The notes under the pieces are model-generated. The model saw only the letters and a program-made list of their open reading frames with translations, did not search any database and was not told the origin of the DNA. From the NCBI RefSeq assembly GCF_000472545.1, contig NZ_AWZV01000016.1, forward strand, positions 104,764-168,763: DNA of 64,000 bases, read 5' to 3'. The stretch's first letter is position 1; every line of letters starts with the position of its first letter. This DNA comes from Burkholderia sp. WSM2232. GTDB taxonomy: Bacteria; Pseudomonadota; Gammaproteobacteria; Burkholderiales; Burkholderiaceae. This document shows, piece after piece, positions 18,675 through 27,164 of this stretch. Both the position numbers and the translations under genes were made by a program.

Positions 18675-18680
18675 ATTATA
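18675..18680 (-). promoter_or_regulatory. -10 box of the riboswitch transcript
   Basis: A perfect TATAAT on the minus strand whose expected start site (about 18668) is right at the first base of riboswitch P1. The -35 region (GCTGTG) is a poor match to the consensus. Confidence 0.65.
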
Positions 18681-19227
18681 GCAGGCGCCGCTGTGTCCAC
18701 AGCGTTGCCGCCGGGACATCGGGCGGCAACGTGCATAAAACCGCTGCGCGCGCAAGTAACCGCGGCGAAGGTACGAAACGGCAACAGCGTTTGCGGAAAG
18801 TTAATTGAAAGTGTTGGAGCGATTTTCCCCTTGGCGACCCCTTTGCGCGTGCCGGCAATCCGCGGAAGCCTTGTCTATAGGGAATTCCCAAGGTGTTACC
18901 TGAAACGTCTGAAGATTCGCTATTACATTCAAAGCACCGTCGCGGGGGCGAGACGGATACAGATGGATACGTCTTTAGAAGCTGATTTAATCCAGAATAT
19001 TCAGTATGATTCCGGCGGCTACGGGAGCCTGAGCCAAACCACAAGGCCAATTGTCAAAAGGTCTAAATAATCGGGCCAAAGTGCCGTTAATTCGCTGAAC
19101 CCTACAAAAGAAGTCTGGATTGCCCTCCGGCTGGAGATTGCCGGTCCGCTCGGCGCGCATACGCTGTGACGGCTGCTATTCCGTCAGGCGCTTCAGCCTC
19201 TCCTTGCTTCTACGCGCGAACACCGAT
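18681..19227. other. leader region of the aryl polyene cluster
   Basis: About 550 bases with no convincing protein gene. The stretch 18880-19100 is clearly more AT-rich than the cluster and should hold the operon promoter(s). Candidate boxes such as TTGTCA and TAAATAAT near 19052-19070 are not properly spaced, so I do not assign one. The plus frame at 18693-19070 lacks a ribosome-binding site. Confidence 0.45.
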
Positions 19228-20160
19228 ATGCCCGATCCGCACTGGACCATTCCGGTCGCTCGCTGGTCAAGCTGGCCTGCCGCCACATCTGCCGCACCCG
19301 ACATCGGTTTTATCGAGCCGATCGTGCGGCGGCGTCTCAGCACGCTCTCCCGCGTCGCGCTGAAGGTTGCGCACGACTGTGTCGGCGTGACCGAGGCACG
19401 CGTGGTGTTCGCGTCGCGGCACGGCGAACTGCGCCGCACCACGGATATTCTCCGCGCCCTCAGTTCAGGCGAGCCGGTCTCGCCGACCGCCTTCAGCCTG
19501 TCCGTGCTCAATGCGATGACGGGCGTGTTCGGCATCGCGCGCGGCGACCGCTCGGCGGCGAGCGCGATCTCGGCCGGCTCGGAAACCCTCGGCTACGCGC
19601 TTCTTGAAGCGTATGCGCAACATGCGGCGCAGCCGGCCTCGCCGGTGCTGATGGTGTACGCCGACGAGCCGGCCGACCCGGCCTACGGCACGATCGAAGA
19701 CGAAGTGCAGGGCGGAGCCATCGCGATTCTGCTTGGCGGCGAAGCCGTGCAGGGGCATCTGGTGTGCACGCGCTCGCCGGCAGCGGGGGAGCAGGAGGGG
19801 CAGGAGGGACAGGAGGGACAGGAGGGACAGGAGGGACAGGAGGGACAGGAGGGGCTCGCGTCCAACTCGCTCACCGCAAGGGCCACGAGTGCCACGAGTG
19901 CCACGAGCGCCGCGAGTGGCGGGAGCGCCGCAAGTGCCCCGAGCGTCCCGAGCGTCCCGACCGCCGCAAGTGCCCCGACCGCCCCGACCGCCGCGAATGC
20001 CGGAACCCCCGTCCCTGCAGCAACCGCCAGCGCAACACCCGCAACCCGCTTCGCCACGCAAAGCCAGGCGCTGCTGCATTGTCTCGAAACCGGCGAGCCC
20101 GCCGCCTGGCAAGGCGCCGGCGTCCTATGGCAGTGGGGATGGCATGACCGCGCGGTTTGA
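19228..20160 (+). CDS. beta-ketoacyl synthase chain-length-factor-like protein (ApeC-like)
   Basis: The first gene of the aryl polyene operon. Residues ~10-165 match the ketoacyl-synthase N-terminal fold used by APE chain-length-factor proteins. Where an active KS has its Cys, this protein reads SAISAGSETLG, so it should be catalytically dead and pair with the KS at 30734. In Xenorhabdus the equivalent partners are ApeC and ApeO. Residues ~188-260 are two back-to-back 9-bp repeat tracts, seven Gln-Glu-Gly units and then degenerate Ala-Thr/Pro-Ser units. The 310-residue protein overlaps the next gene by 17 bases. The ATG was chosen to avoid a non-homologous leader, and an upstream start cannot be excluded. 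Confidence 0.8.
   Translation: MPDPHWTIPVARWSSWPAATSAAPDIGFIEPIVRRRLSTLSRVALKVAHDCVGVTEARVVFASRHGELRRTTDILRALSSGEPVSPTAFSLSVLNAMTGVFGIARGDRSAASAISAGSETLGYALLEAYAQHAAQPASPVLMVYADEPADPAYGTIEDEVQGGAIAILLGGEAVQGHLVCTRSPAAGEQEGQEGQEGQEGQEGQEGQEGLASNSLTARATSATSATSAASGGSAASAPSVPSVPTAASAPTAPTAANAGTPVPAATASATPATRFATQSQALLHCLETGEPAAWQGAGVLWQWGWHDRAV
19792..19854 (+). repeat. 7 x 9-bp tandem repeat (QEG units)
   Basis: Seven near-perfect copies of CAGGAGGG(A/G). Five central copies are identical. In frame they encode Gln-Glu-Gly, so gain or loss of units would not shift the frame. Confidence 0.95.
19882..20007 (+). repeat. degenerate 9-bp repeat tract (Ala-rich)
   Basis: About fourteen diverged 9-bp units based on GCCACGAGT/GCCCCGACC, coding for Ala-Thr-Ser, Ala-Pro-Ser and Ala-Pro-Thr triplets. 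It follows the QEG array within the same gene. Confidence 0.8.
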
Positions 20161-20938
20161 TTACGCCTGGCGGTTTTTCGCGACCGGCATGGCGTTCGTG
20201 GTGTTCGGCATCTGCGGCGTGTTGTTCTCGCTGCTGGTGTTTCCGCTCGCGTGGCTCTGGCCGCATCGCGCGTCGCGGCAGTTCGCGGTGACCAGCGTGA
20301 TCCACTGGTTTTTCCGCGCGCTCGTAGCCGTATTGCAGCGAATCGGCGTGATGGAACTCGAAGTGACGGGCGCTCACGCATTGCGCGCGCGGCGTCCAGC
20401 CATCGTGGTGGCGAATCATCCCACCTACCTCGACGTCATGGTGCTGCTTTCGCTCACGCCGCATGCGTGCTGCGTCGTGAAGAACGCGCATTGGAGCAAC
20501 CCGTGTTTCTGGGGCATCGTGCGCTCGGCGGAATATGTCAGCAACGCGGACCCGGCTGAGCTCGTCGAAGCGGGCGCGAGGCAGCTTGCGGCAGGCTATA
20601 CGATGATCATTTTTCCGGAAGGCACGCGCAGCCCGGCGCGCAACCGGCTGCATGCGTTTTCGCGCGGTTTTGCGCATATGGCCCTCAAGGCCGGGGCGCC
20701 GATCGTGCCGGTGCTGATGGACTGCGATCCGCCCGCGTTCACCAAAGAAATGCGCTGGTACGACGTGCCCGCGCGAGCGTTCCGCATGCGCGTGAACGTG
20801 CTCGAGCCGCTCGCCGCGGACCGGCTTGCGGCAGACGACACTCCACCGGCTCTCGCGGCGCGCAGCGTGACGAGCGCCGTCGAAGCACACATTACCCAGC
20901 ACCTGTTCGATTATGGATTCTTTAAAACTGGAAATTAA
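20144..20938 (+). CDS. lysophospholipid acyltransferase family protein (ApeD-like)
   Basis: A 264-residue membrane-associated acyltransferase. The HX4D motif appears as NHPTYLD (near residue 89), followed by FPEGTRS (near 165) and the third-block IVPVLMDC, all typical of PlsC-type 1-acylglycerol-3-phosphate acyltransferases. An N-terminal hydrophobic hairpin anchors it. In APE clusters such enzymes are thought to help move the polyene acyl chain onto a lipid-like anchor. That role is inferred. It starts at ATG 20144 inside the end of the upstream gene and overlaps the following ACP gene by 26 bases. Confidence 0.87.
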   Translation: MTARFDYAWRFFATGMAFVVFGICGVLFSLLVFPLAWLWPHRASRQFAVTSVIHWFFRALVAVLQRIGVMELEVTGAHALRARRPAIVVANHPTYLDVMVLLSLTPHACCVVKNAHWSNPCFWGIVRSAEYVSNADPAELVEAGARQLAAGYTMIIFPEGTRSPARNRLHAFSRGFAHMALKAGAPIVPVLMDCDPPAFTKEMRWYDVPARAFRMRVNVLEPLAADRLAADDTPPALAARSVTSAVEAHITQHLFDYGFFKTGN

Positions 20939-21212
20939 GCAGCTCCTGATCGAAGCACTCGATCTGGAAGACCTGAGCCCCGCCGACATCGACGACGACG
21001 CACCGTTGTTCGATACCGACGGCATCGGTCTCGATTCGATCGACGCACTGGAAATCGGCATCGTGCTGCGCAAACAATATCAATTGACCATTGCGGCGAA
21101 CGACGAACGCACGCGCGAACACTTCCGCTCCATCAACACGCTGGCCGCGTTGGTGGCAAGTCAGCGCGAAGCGGCGCACACCGCGAATGAAACCAACAGC
21201 AAAGGGGAATGA
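20913..21212 (+). CDS. acyl carrier protein 1 (ApeE-like)
   Basis: A 99-residue ACP. The phosphopantetheine site is Ser42 in DGIGLDSIDALE, on the usual four-helix frame. The ~20-residue C-terminal tail beyond the last helix is longer than in primary ACPs. It is one of two ACPs in tandem, as in characterised APE systems, where one carries starter loading and elongation. It overlaps its neighbours on both sides. Confidence 0.93.
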   Translation: MDSLKLEIKQLLIEALDLEDLSPADIDDDAPLFDTDGIGLDSIDALEIGIVLRKQYQLTIAANDERTREHFRSINTLAALVASQREAAHTANETNSKGE

Positions 21213-21466
21213 CCGTGTCCGAGGCAGAGATTCTTGAACGCATCCGCGCCATCTTCAAAGAGAACTTCGCAATCGAGCCCGAGAGCGTGACGCCCGAGGC
21301 GCATCTGTTCGAAGACCTCGATCTGGACAGCATCGACGCAGTCGACCTCGCGATCAAACTGCAGGAAATGACGGGACGCCGCATCAAGCCGGAAGAGTTC
21401 AAGTCGGTGCGCACGGTCGGCGACGTGATCGGTGCGGTCGAATCGCTGCTGGCGGCCCAAGGCTGA
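21209..21466 (+). CDS. acyl carrier protein 2 (ApeF-like)
   Basis: An 85-residue ACP with Ser41 in EDLDLDSIDAVD as the phosphopantetheine attachment site, and the recognition helix VDLAIKLQEMTGRRI. It is closer to the standard ACP length than its tandem partner. The ATGA start/stop overlap with both neighbours points to translational coupling and matched amounts. Confidence 0.93.
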   Translation: MTVSEAEILERIRAIFKENFAIEPESVTPEAHLFEDLDLDSIDAVDLAIKLQEMTGRRIKPEEFKSVRTVGDVIGAVESLLAAQG

Positions 21467-22128
21467 TGCGAGCCACGCGCTCGCGAACGCCGGCAGTGGA
21501 GCAGCGCGTTGCCGGTGCTTCGTCCACGGGCAGGCGCCATTGGGTCAAGGCCGTCGTGCAGGTGCTCGTGAAGCTGGCGTATCCGGCGCTGATTTTGTGC
21601 GCTTGGCGTTGGGACACGCCGCGCTACGTCGGCTGCATGCTGTTTGCAATTCTGTGGCTGCAGCGCTGGGCCGGCAGCGGTCCGGTCGCGACTTCGCTGC
21701 GCCGTCTTTCCGCCATCGACTGGACCGTCGTCGGTCTGCTTAGCTGCGCATCCGCGGCCATCGTGTTCACTAACAGCGAGCTGCTGTTGCGCCTTTATCC
21801 GTCGCTCGTCAATCTCGGTCTTCTGATCGCGTTCGGCGCTACGCTCGTGCGCGGACCGTCGATGATCGAGAAATTCGCGCGCCTCGGCAAAGCCGATCTG
21901 CCGCCGGGCGCCGTGCGTCACACAAGGCGCGTGACCCAGGTGTGGTGCGTGTTCTTTCTGCTGAACGGCGCTTTCTCCGCCTATACCGCGCTCTATTGGA
22001 GCCGCGCGAACTGGTCGCTCTATAACGGCGCGCTCGCCTATCTGCTGATCGGCGTGCTGCTGATCGCAGAAGTCGTGTGGCGCTATCTCGTCGTGCTGCC
22101 GCGAGCCGCGCGTTCGGAGGCGGCATGA
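21466..22128 (+). CDS. APE-cluster inner-membrane protein (COG4648-like, ApeG-like)
   Basis: A 220-residue integral membrane protein with about five hydrophobic helices (for example LAYPALILCAWRW, WTVVGLLSCASAAIVF, LVNLGLLIAFGATLV, LYNGALAYLLIGVLLIAEV). The N-terminus of ~25 residues is Arg/Ser-rich and cytoplasmic. Proteins of this type occur at this position in APE operons, and their function is not established. It overlaps the ACP gene and the ligase gene by 1 and 4 bases. Confidence 0.82.
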   Translation: MRATRSRTPAVEQRVAGASSTGRRHWVKAVVQVLVKLAYPALILCAWRWDTPRYVGCMLFAILWLQRWAGSGPVATSLRRLSAIDWTVVGLLSCASAAIVFTNSELLLRLYPSLVNLGLLIAFGATLVRGPSMIEKFARLGKADLPPGAVRHTRRVTQVWCVFFLLNGAFSAYTALYWSRANWSLYNGALAYLLIGVLLIAEVVWRYLVVLPRAARSEAA

Positions 22129-23846
22129 TCGCGCTGCACGACCTGTTGGCCGTTCCGCTCGATGCCGCCGGCCGCAACGTTCCGGTTTGCCGCGACCGCG
22201 ACGCGGTGCTCGACCGCGCAGCATTTCGCGCGCGCGTGGCGGCGCTGGTCGCGCTGGTGCAAGGCGAGCCCGCGCAACGCTACGCGTTGTGCATCGACGA
22301 TCCGTTCGATTTTGCGTGTGCGTTGTTCGCGCTCTTCGCCTGCGGCAAGGAGCCGGTGATACCTGCGAACGCGACGCCCGGCTATCTCGCCGATCTTGCC
22401 GACGCCTACGACGTCGTATTGAGCGACGCCGCGCTGCCGCCGCACCCGCAAGCCGATGCGCGCGCGGCTGCTTCCAACCCGTGCATGGATACGTGCATCG
22501 ACACGCGCATCGACCCGCAAGCACCGCTTACGCTCTACACATCCGGCAGCAGTGGCCGTCCAAAGCCGATCCGCAAAACGCTCGCGCAGTTCAACGCCGA
22601 AGTGCATACGCTCGAGAAGCAGTGGGGCGCGCTCGTCGGCAACGCGACGATGCTGGCGAGTGTCCCGCATCACCACATCTACGGTCTGCTGTTTCGGGTG
22701 ATGTGGCCGCTTGCCGCCGGCCGCGCATTCGCTCGCGAGATCAGCATCGAGCCGCAGCATCTGCAGGCGCAACTCGCACAATGCGGCGCGGCCGTGATCG
22801 TCTCGACGCCGGCGCAGTTGTCGCGCTGGCCCGCGTTACCGGGCTTTGCCGCAATGACGCCCGCGCCGCGCGCGTTTTTTTCGTCGGGCGGTCCGCTCGC
22901 GCTCGAAGCCGCCCAGCACTATGCGGCCGCTTACGGCGCCGCGCCGCTGGAAATTTATGGCAGCACCGAGACAGGCGGCATTGCGTGGCGCCGCCAGGAC
23001 CAGAGCGATGCATGGCAGCCGGTAACCGGCATTGAAGTGCGGTGCGACGAGGACGGCGCACTCAACGTGCGCTCGCCGCATCTCGATCACAGCGGCTGGC
23101 ATCGTACGGACGACAAGATCGCCTTCGACGCGCAAGGCGGCTTCCGCTTGCAGGGGCGTCTTGACCGCGTGCTCAAGCTCGATGGCAAGCGCGTCTCGCT
23201 GCCGGAACTGGAAGCGCGGCTCGCGCTGCATCCGTATGTGATGCAGGCGGCCATCGTGCCGCTCGAAGGCGGCGCGCGCGAGCGCGTCGGCGCTGTCGTC
23301 GCGCTGACGGAAGCCGGCAACCAAGCGTTGTGCGACCAGGGCCGCGTGCTTCTCGCAAAGAGCCTGCGGCGTCATCTCGCCGATTATTTCGACGTCGTCG
23401 TGTTGCCGCGCCATTGGCGCTTTCGTCTCGCGCTGCCGTTCGACGCGCGCGGCAAGCTGCCGGTGTCGGCGGTGGCCGCGGCGTTCGAGCCGCGCGCGGA
23501 GGGCTTCGAGCTGCTCGCCGAGGCGCGCAGTGGCGACACGCTTCACTATGAGCTGCGCGTGCCGCCCACGCTCGCGCATTTCGCGGGCCACTTCCCCGGC
23601 TTGCCGATCCTGCCGGGCGTGGTGCAGGTCGACTGGGCGATGCGCCTTGCCGCCGAACAGGTGCCGTGCGTGCGGGCCGCGGCTTCCATCGACCGTCTGA
23701 AGTTCATGGCCCCGGTCGCGCCGGGCGCGGTGCTCAAGCTCACGCTCGCGCACGATGCGGCGCGCCGCCGCGTGCAGTTCGCGTACCGGCTGAACGGGCG
23801 CGAATGCGCGTCCGGCGCGATTGTCTATCCGGAGAGCGCGTCATGA
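22125..23846 (+). CDS. acyl-ACP ligase fused to hot-dog dehydratase (ApeH-ApeI fusion)
   Basis: A 573-residue fusion. Residues ~1-455 are an ANL-superfamily AMP-forming ligase: phosphate-binding TLYTSGSSGRPK near residue 140, the GSTETGG motif near 280, and the HRTDD...LQGRLDRVLKLDGKRVSL hinge region. It should activate the aryl starter and load it on an ACP. Residues ~470-573 are a FabA/FabZ-like domain with HFAGHFPGLPILPGVVQVDW carrying the catalytic-type His. In E. coli and Xenorhabdus these are separate proteins, ApeH and ApeI. ApeI there works with ApeP, whose counterpart here is at 31915. Confidence 0.88.
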   Translation: MIALHDLLAVPLDAAGRNVPVCRDRDAVLDRAAFRARVAALVALVQGEPAQRYALCIDDPFDFACALFALFACGKEPVIPANATPGYLADLADAYDVVLSDAALPPHPQADARAAASNPCMDTCIDTRIDPQAPLTLYTSGSSGRPKPIRKTLAQFNAEVHTLEKQWGALVGNATMLASVPHHHIYGLLFRVMWPLAAGRAFAREISIEPQHLQAQLAQCGAAVIVSTPAQLSRWPALPGFAAMTPAPRAFFSSGGPLALEAAQHYAAAYGAAPLEIYGSTETGGIAWRRQDQSDAWQPVTGIEVRCDEDGALNVRSPHLDHSGWHRTDDKIAFDAQGGFRLQGRLDRVLKLDGKRVSLPELEARLALHPYVMQAAIVPLEGGARERVGAVVALTEAGNQALCDQGRVLLAKSLRRHLADYFDVVVLPRHWRFRLALPFDARGKLPVSAVAAAFEPRAEGFELLAEARSGDTLHYELRVPPTLAHFAGHFPGLPILPGVVQVDWAMRLAAEQVPCVRAAASIDRLKFMAPVAPGAVLKLTLAHDAARRRVQFAYRLNGRECASGAIVYPESAS

Positions 23847-25567
23847 GCATCGCTGCCTGCATCGTGATTCCGATCTACAACCACAAGGACGCGATCGGCG
23901 CCACCGTGGCGAATCTGGCGGTACACGGCTTGCCGATCTTCATCGTCGACGACGGCAGCGACGAGCCGACCCAACAGGTGCTCGCCGAACTCGCGCGCCG
24001 ATATGCGGCACAAGTGACGCTGCTGCGTCTGCCGGTCAACGGCGGCAAGGGCGCTGCGGTGATGGCGGGGTTGCGCGCCGCGCGCCGCGCGAACTACACG
24101 CACGCGTTGCAGATCGACGCCGACGGCCAGCACGACACCGCTGATGTCCCGCGTTTTATCGACGCCGCGCGCGCCGAACCCGGTGCGGTGATTCTTGGTC
24201 GACCTGTGTATGACGAGAGCGTGCCGAAGGCGCGCCTCTACGGCCGTTACCTGACGCACGTGTGGGTGTGGATCGAAACGCTCTCGCTGACCATTCGCGA
24301 TTCGATGTGCGGCTTCCGGCTCTATCCGCTTGCACTCGCGTGCGAGCTGATCGACAACGTGCAGTTGCCCACGCGCATGGACTTCGACATCGAGATTCTG
24401 GTGCGCCTTTACTGGCGGCGCGCCGCGTTTCGCGCGATTCCCACGCGCGTGACTTACGCGAGCGACGGCGTTTCGCATTTCGACGTGTTGTGGGACAACG
24501 TGCGCATCAGCCGCAGTCACACGCGGCTCGTGTGCGGCATGCTGCTGCGTCTGCCATTGCTCGTCGCGCACAAGTTCATGCCGCGCCACAGCGCAACCGC
24601 GAATGTCTCGGGCGGGCCCGAAGCGCAGGACTGGTGGCGCATCGCCGAGCGCGGCAGTCATCTTGGCATGTCCTTGCTCGCGTTGAGCTGTAAGCTGTTC
24701 GGCCGCCGCTTCACCGCGCTGTGGCTGCATCCTGTCGTCGCTTATTTTCTGCTGACCGGACGTGCCGCGCGCGCGGCCTCGGCCAATTACTTCACGCGTT
24801 TGCGCGAGGCCGCGCCGCATGGCGACACGCCGCGCCCCGGCTGGCTTTCCGCTTATCGCCACATGCTGGCCTTCGCGCAATCGGGCTTCGACAAGCTCGC
24901 GGCGTGGTCCGGCCGCGTGAGCGACACCGATGTGAAATTCGAAGATCCTTCGGCGTTCGAAGCATTGGTTGCGAGCGGCAAGGGCGCGCTCGTGATCGGT
25001 GCGCATCTCGGCAATCTGGAAATGACCCGTGCGCTCGCCGCGCAAGGCGCGTATGCGAAAGTCACGGCGGTTGTCTACACCGAACATGCGCGGCGCTTCA
25101 ATAGCGTGCTCGCGTCTGCGAACAGCGAATTCGCGCGGCATCTGCTCGAAGTCGCGGACTTCGGGCCCGAAACCGCAATACTGATGCAGGAGCGCGTCGA
25201 CGCGGGCGAGTTGCTCGTGATCGTCGGCGATCGCGTGCCCGCGCACGAGGCGGGCCGTACTACGAGTGCGCGTTTTCTCGGCGCCGATGCGCCGTTCGCG
25301 CAGGGCCCCTATGTGCTTGCGCATGCGCTCGGCTGCCCCGTGTATCTGTTCTTCTGTCTGAAAGAGCGCGACGGTTATCGTCTCTACTTCGAGCCGTTCG
25401 CGCAGCGCATCGAGTTGCCGCGCCGCGAGCGCACCCAGCATCTCGCAGCGTGGGCGCAGCGTTATGCGGAGCGTCTCGAACACTATTGCCGCAAGGCACC
25501 TTATCAATGGTTCAATTTCTTCGACTTTTGGGCCAGCCCCAAGCGAGGCGCAAATGGCCGAACATGA
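23843..25567 (+). CDS. glycosyltransferase family 2 / acyltransferase fusion (ApeJ-like)
   Basis: A 574-residue two-domain protein. Residues ~3-225 are a GT-A glycosyltransferase 2 domain: IPIYNHKDAIG, FIVDDGSDEP and ALQIDADGQHD (DXD-type). Residues ~280-560 resemble the lipid A lauroyl acyltransferase fold, with GALVIGAHLGNLEM (HX4-type motif) and VIVGDRVPAHEAGR. In APE clusters this fusion is taken to build the glycolipid-like anchor of the pigment. The donor sugar and acceptor are unknown. It starts with an ATGA overlap and ends 14 bases inside the ammonia-lyase gene. Confidence 0.87.
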   Translation: MSIAACIVIPIYNHKDAIGATVANLAVHGLPIFIVDDGSDEPTQQVLAELARRYAAQVTLLRLPVNGGKGAAVMAGLRAARRANYTHALQIDADGQHDTADVPRFIDAARAEPGAVILGRPVYDESVPKARLYGRYLTHVWVWIETLSLTIRDSMCGFRLYPLALACELIDNVQLPTRMDFDIEILVRLYWRRAAFRAIPTRVTYASDGVSHFDVLWDNVRISRSHTRLVCGMLLRLPLLVAHKFMPRHSATANVSGGPEAQDWWRIAERGSHLGMSLLALSCKLFGRRFTALWLHPVVAYFLLTGRAARAASANYFTRLREAAPHGDTPRPGWLSAYRHMLAFAQSGFDKLAAWSGRVSDTDVKFEDPSAFEALVASGKGALVIGAHLGNLEMTRALAAQGAYAKVTAVVYTEHARRFNSVLASANSEFARHLLEVADFGPETAILMQERVDAGELLVIVGDRVPAHEAGRTTSARFLGADAPFAQGPYVLAHALGCPVYLFFCLKERDGYRLYFEPFAQRIELPRRERTQHLAAWAQRYAERLEHYCRKAPYQWFNFFDFWASPKRGANGRT

Positions 25568-27164
25568 TCTGATCGACGCGCCGGAGTCCGGCGCTCACCC
25601 AACTTCGTCGCGCGGCGCTAATGCGGCGCCCGTGGTGATCGGTGCGCGCAAGCTCAGCATCGAGGACGTCGTCGCCATCGCGCAGCATCGTGCACCGGTC
25701 GTGTTGAACACGGACCCGGCCTGGCGCGCGCGCATTCAGCGCGGCGCGGACTTTCTGCGTCGGCATCTCGCCGCGGGCGCCACCGTCTACGGTGTCAACA
25801 CCGGTTACGGCGACGCCTGCGTGGTCGACGTGCCGATGGAACTCGTCGAAGCGCTGCCGCTGCAACTCACGCGTTATCACGGCTGCGGCATGGGCGAATA
25901 TCTCGACGACGCGCAGACGCTCGCGGTAATCGCCGCGCGTCTGAATTCGCTTGCATATGGGTTTTCCGGCGTGCGCCCCGTGTTGCTCGAACGTCTCGCC
26001 GACCTCGCCAATCATCGCGTGCTGCCGCGCATTCCCGCCGAGGGTTCGGTCGGCGCAAGCGGCGACCTCACGCCGCTCTCGTATGTCGCGGCGGCTCTCG
26101 CGGGCGAGCGCGAAGTCATGTTCCAAGGGCGCCTGCGCGACGTGCGCGAGGTGTGGAGCGAACTCGGGCAAACGCCGCTCACGCTCGCGCCGAAAGAGGG
26201 CCTTGCACTGATGAACGGCACGGCGGTCATGACAGGCCTTGCGTGTCTCGCGTTCGCCCGCGCCGATCACCTGACGCGCCTCACCGCGCGCCTGACCGCG
26301 CTTTCCACCGTGGCGCTCGACGGCCGCGCCGCCCATTTCGACGCGACGCTCTTCGAAGTGAAGCCGCACGCCGGCCAGGCACAAGCCGCCGCATGGATTC
26401 GAGCCGATCTCGAAGGCCGCGACGACACGCCCGGCCACCGCCTGCAGGACCGCTACTCGATCCGCTGCGCGCCGCACGTGATCGGCGTGGCGCGCGATGC
26501 GCTCAGCTGGGTGCGCCGCGACATCGAAAATGAACTGAACAGCGCGAACGACAACCCGTTGATCGACCCCGACAACGAGCGCGTGCTGCACGGCGGCAAC
26601 TTCTACGGCGGCCATATTGCCTTCGCCATGGACTCGCTGAAGGTGGCGGTGGCGAACCTCGCGGACCTGATGGACCGGCAACTGGCGCTGCTCGTCGACG
26701 TGAATTTCAACAACGGCTTGCCGCGCAACCTCACTGGCGCGGCGCCCGAGCGCGCGGCGATCAATCACGGCTTCAAGGCCGTGCAGATTTCGTCGTCTGC
26801 GTGGACAGCGGAAGCGCTGAAAAACACCATGCCCGCCAGCGTGTTCTCGCGCTCCACCGAAGCCCACAACCAGGACAAGGTCAGCATGGGCACTATCGCG
26901 GCGCGCGACTGCCTGCGCGTGCTTGAATTGACCGAACAGGTGGCCGCGGCGCATACGCTTGCCACAGTGCAGGCCGCGCGGCTGCGTCTGCGGATGGACA
27001 GCTCCACGCCGGTGCCGGCGCCGTTGCAAACGTTCATGGAAAGCGTCGCCGCACAGTCGCCGTTCGTCGCGGAAGACCGCGCGCTCGAACACGATCTGCG
27101 CGCGCTGAGCGCACGCATTGCCGCCTGCGAATTGCTGCCTTACTGCGGAGATTCACACGCATGA
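25554..27164 (+). CDS. MIO-dependent aromatic amino acid ammonia-lyase
   Basis: A 536-residue member of the histidine/phenylalanine/tyrosine ammonia-lyase family. The MIO-forming Ala-Ser-Gly is residues 168-170 in GSVGASGDLTPLS. The catalytic Tyr is in VYGVNTGYGD (Tyr79). NDNPLID and FNNGLPRNL are intact. The selectivity pair, which reads Ser-His in histidine lyases, is Tyr108-His109 here. That suggests an aromatic substrate (tyrosine or phenylalanine) rather than histidine. Set between the glycosyltransferase and thioesterase genes, it would supply 4-coumarate or cinnamate as an aryl starter, as a tyrosine lyase does for flexirubin. No other hut gene is nearby. Confidence 0.9.
   Translation: MAEHDLIDAPESGAHPTSSRGANAAPVVIGARKLSIEDVVAIAQHRAPVVLNTDPAWRARIQRGADFLRRHLAAGATVYGVNTGYGDACVVDVPMELVEALPLQLTRYHGCGMGEYLDDAQTLAVIAARLNSLAYGFSGVRPVLLERLADLANHRVLPRIPAEGSVGASGDLTPLSYVAAALAGEREVMFQGRLRDVREVWSELGQTPLTLAPKEGLALMNGTAVMTGLACLAFARADHLTRLTARLTALSTVALDGRAAHFDATLFEVKPHAGQAQAAAWIRADLEGRDDTPGHRLQDRYSIRCAPHVIGVARDALSWVRRDIENELNSANDNPLIDPDNERVLHGGNFYGGHIAFAMDSLKVAVANLADLMDRQLALLVDVNFNNGLPRNLTGAAPERAAINHGFKAVQISSSAWTAEALKNTMPASVFSRSTEAHNQDKVSMGTIAARDCLRVLELTEQVAAAHTLATVQAARLRLRMDSSTPVPAPLQTFMESVAAQSPFVAEDRALEHDLRALSARIAACELLPYCGDSHA

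Noticed and set aside
25554..27164. Histidine degradation (hutH) assignment
   Set aside because: No hutU, hutI or hutG nearby, the substrate pair reads Tyr-His, and the gene is embedded in the APE operon.
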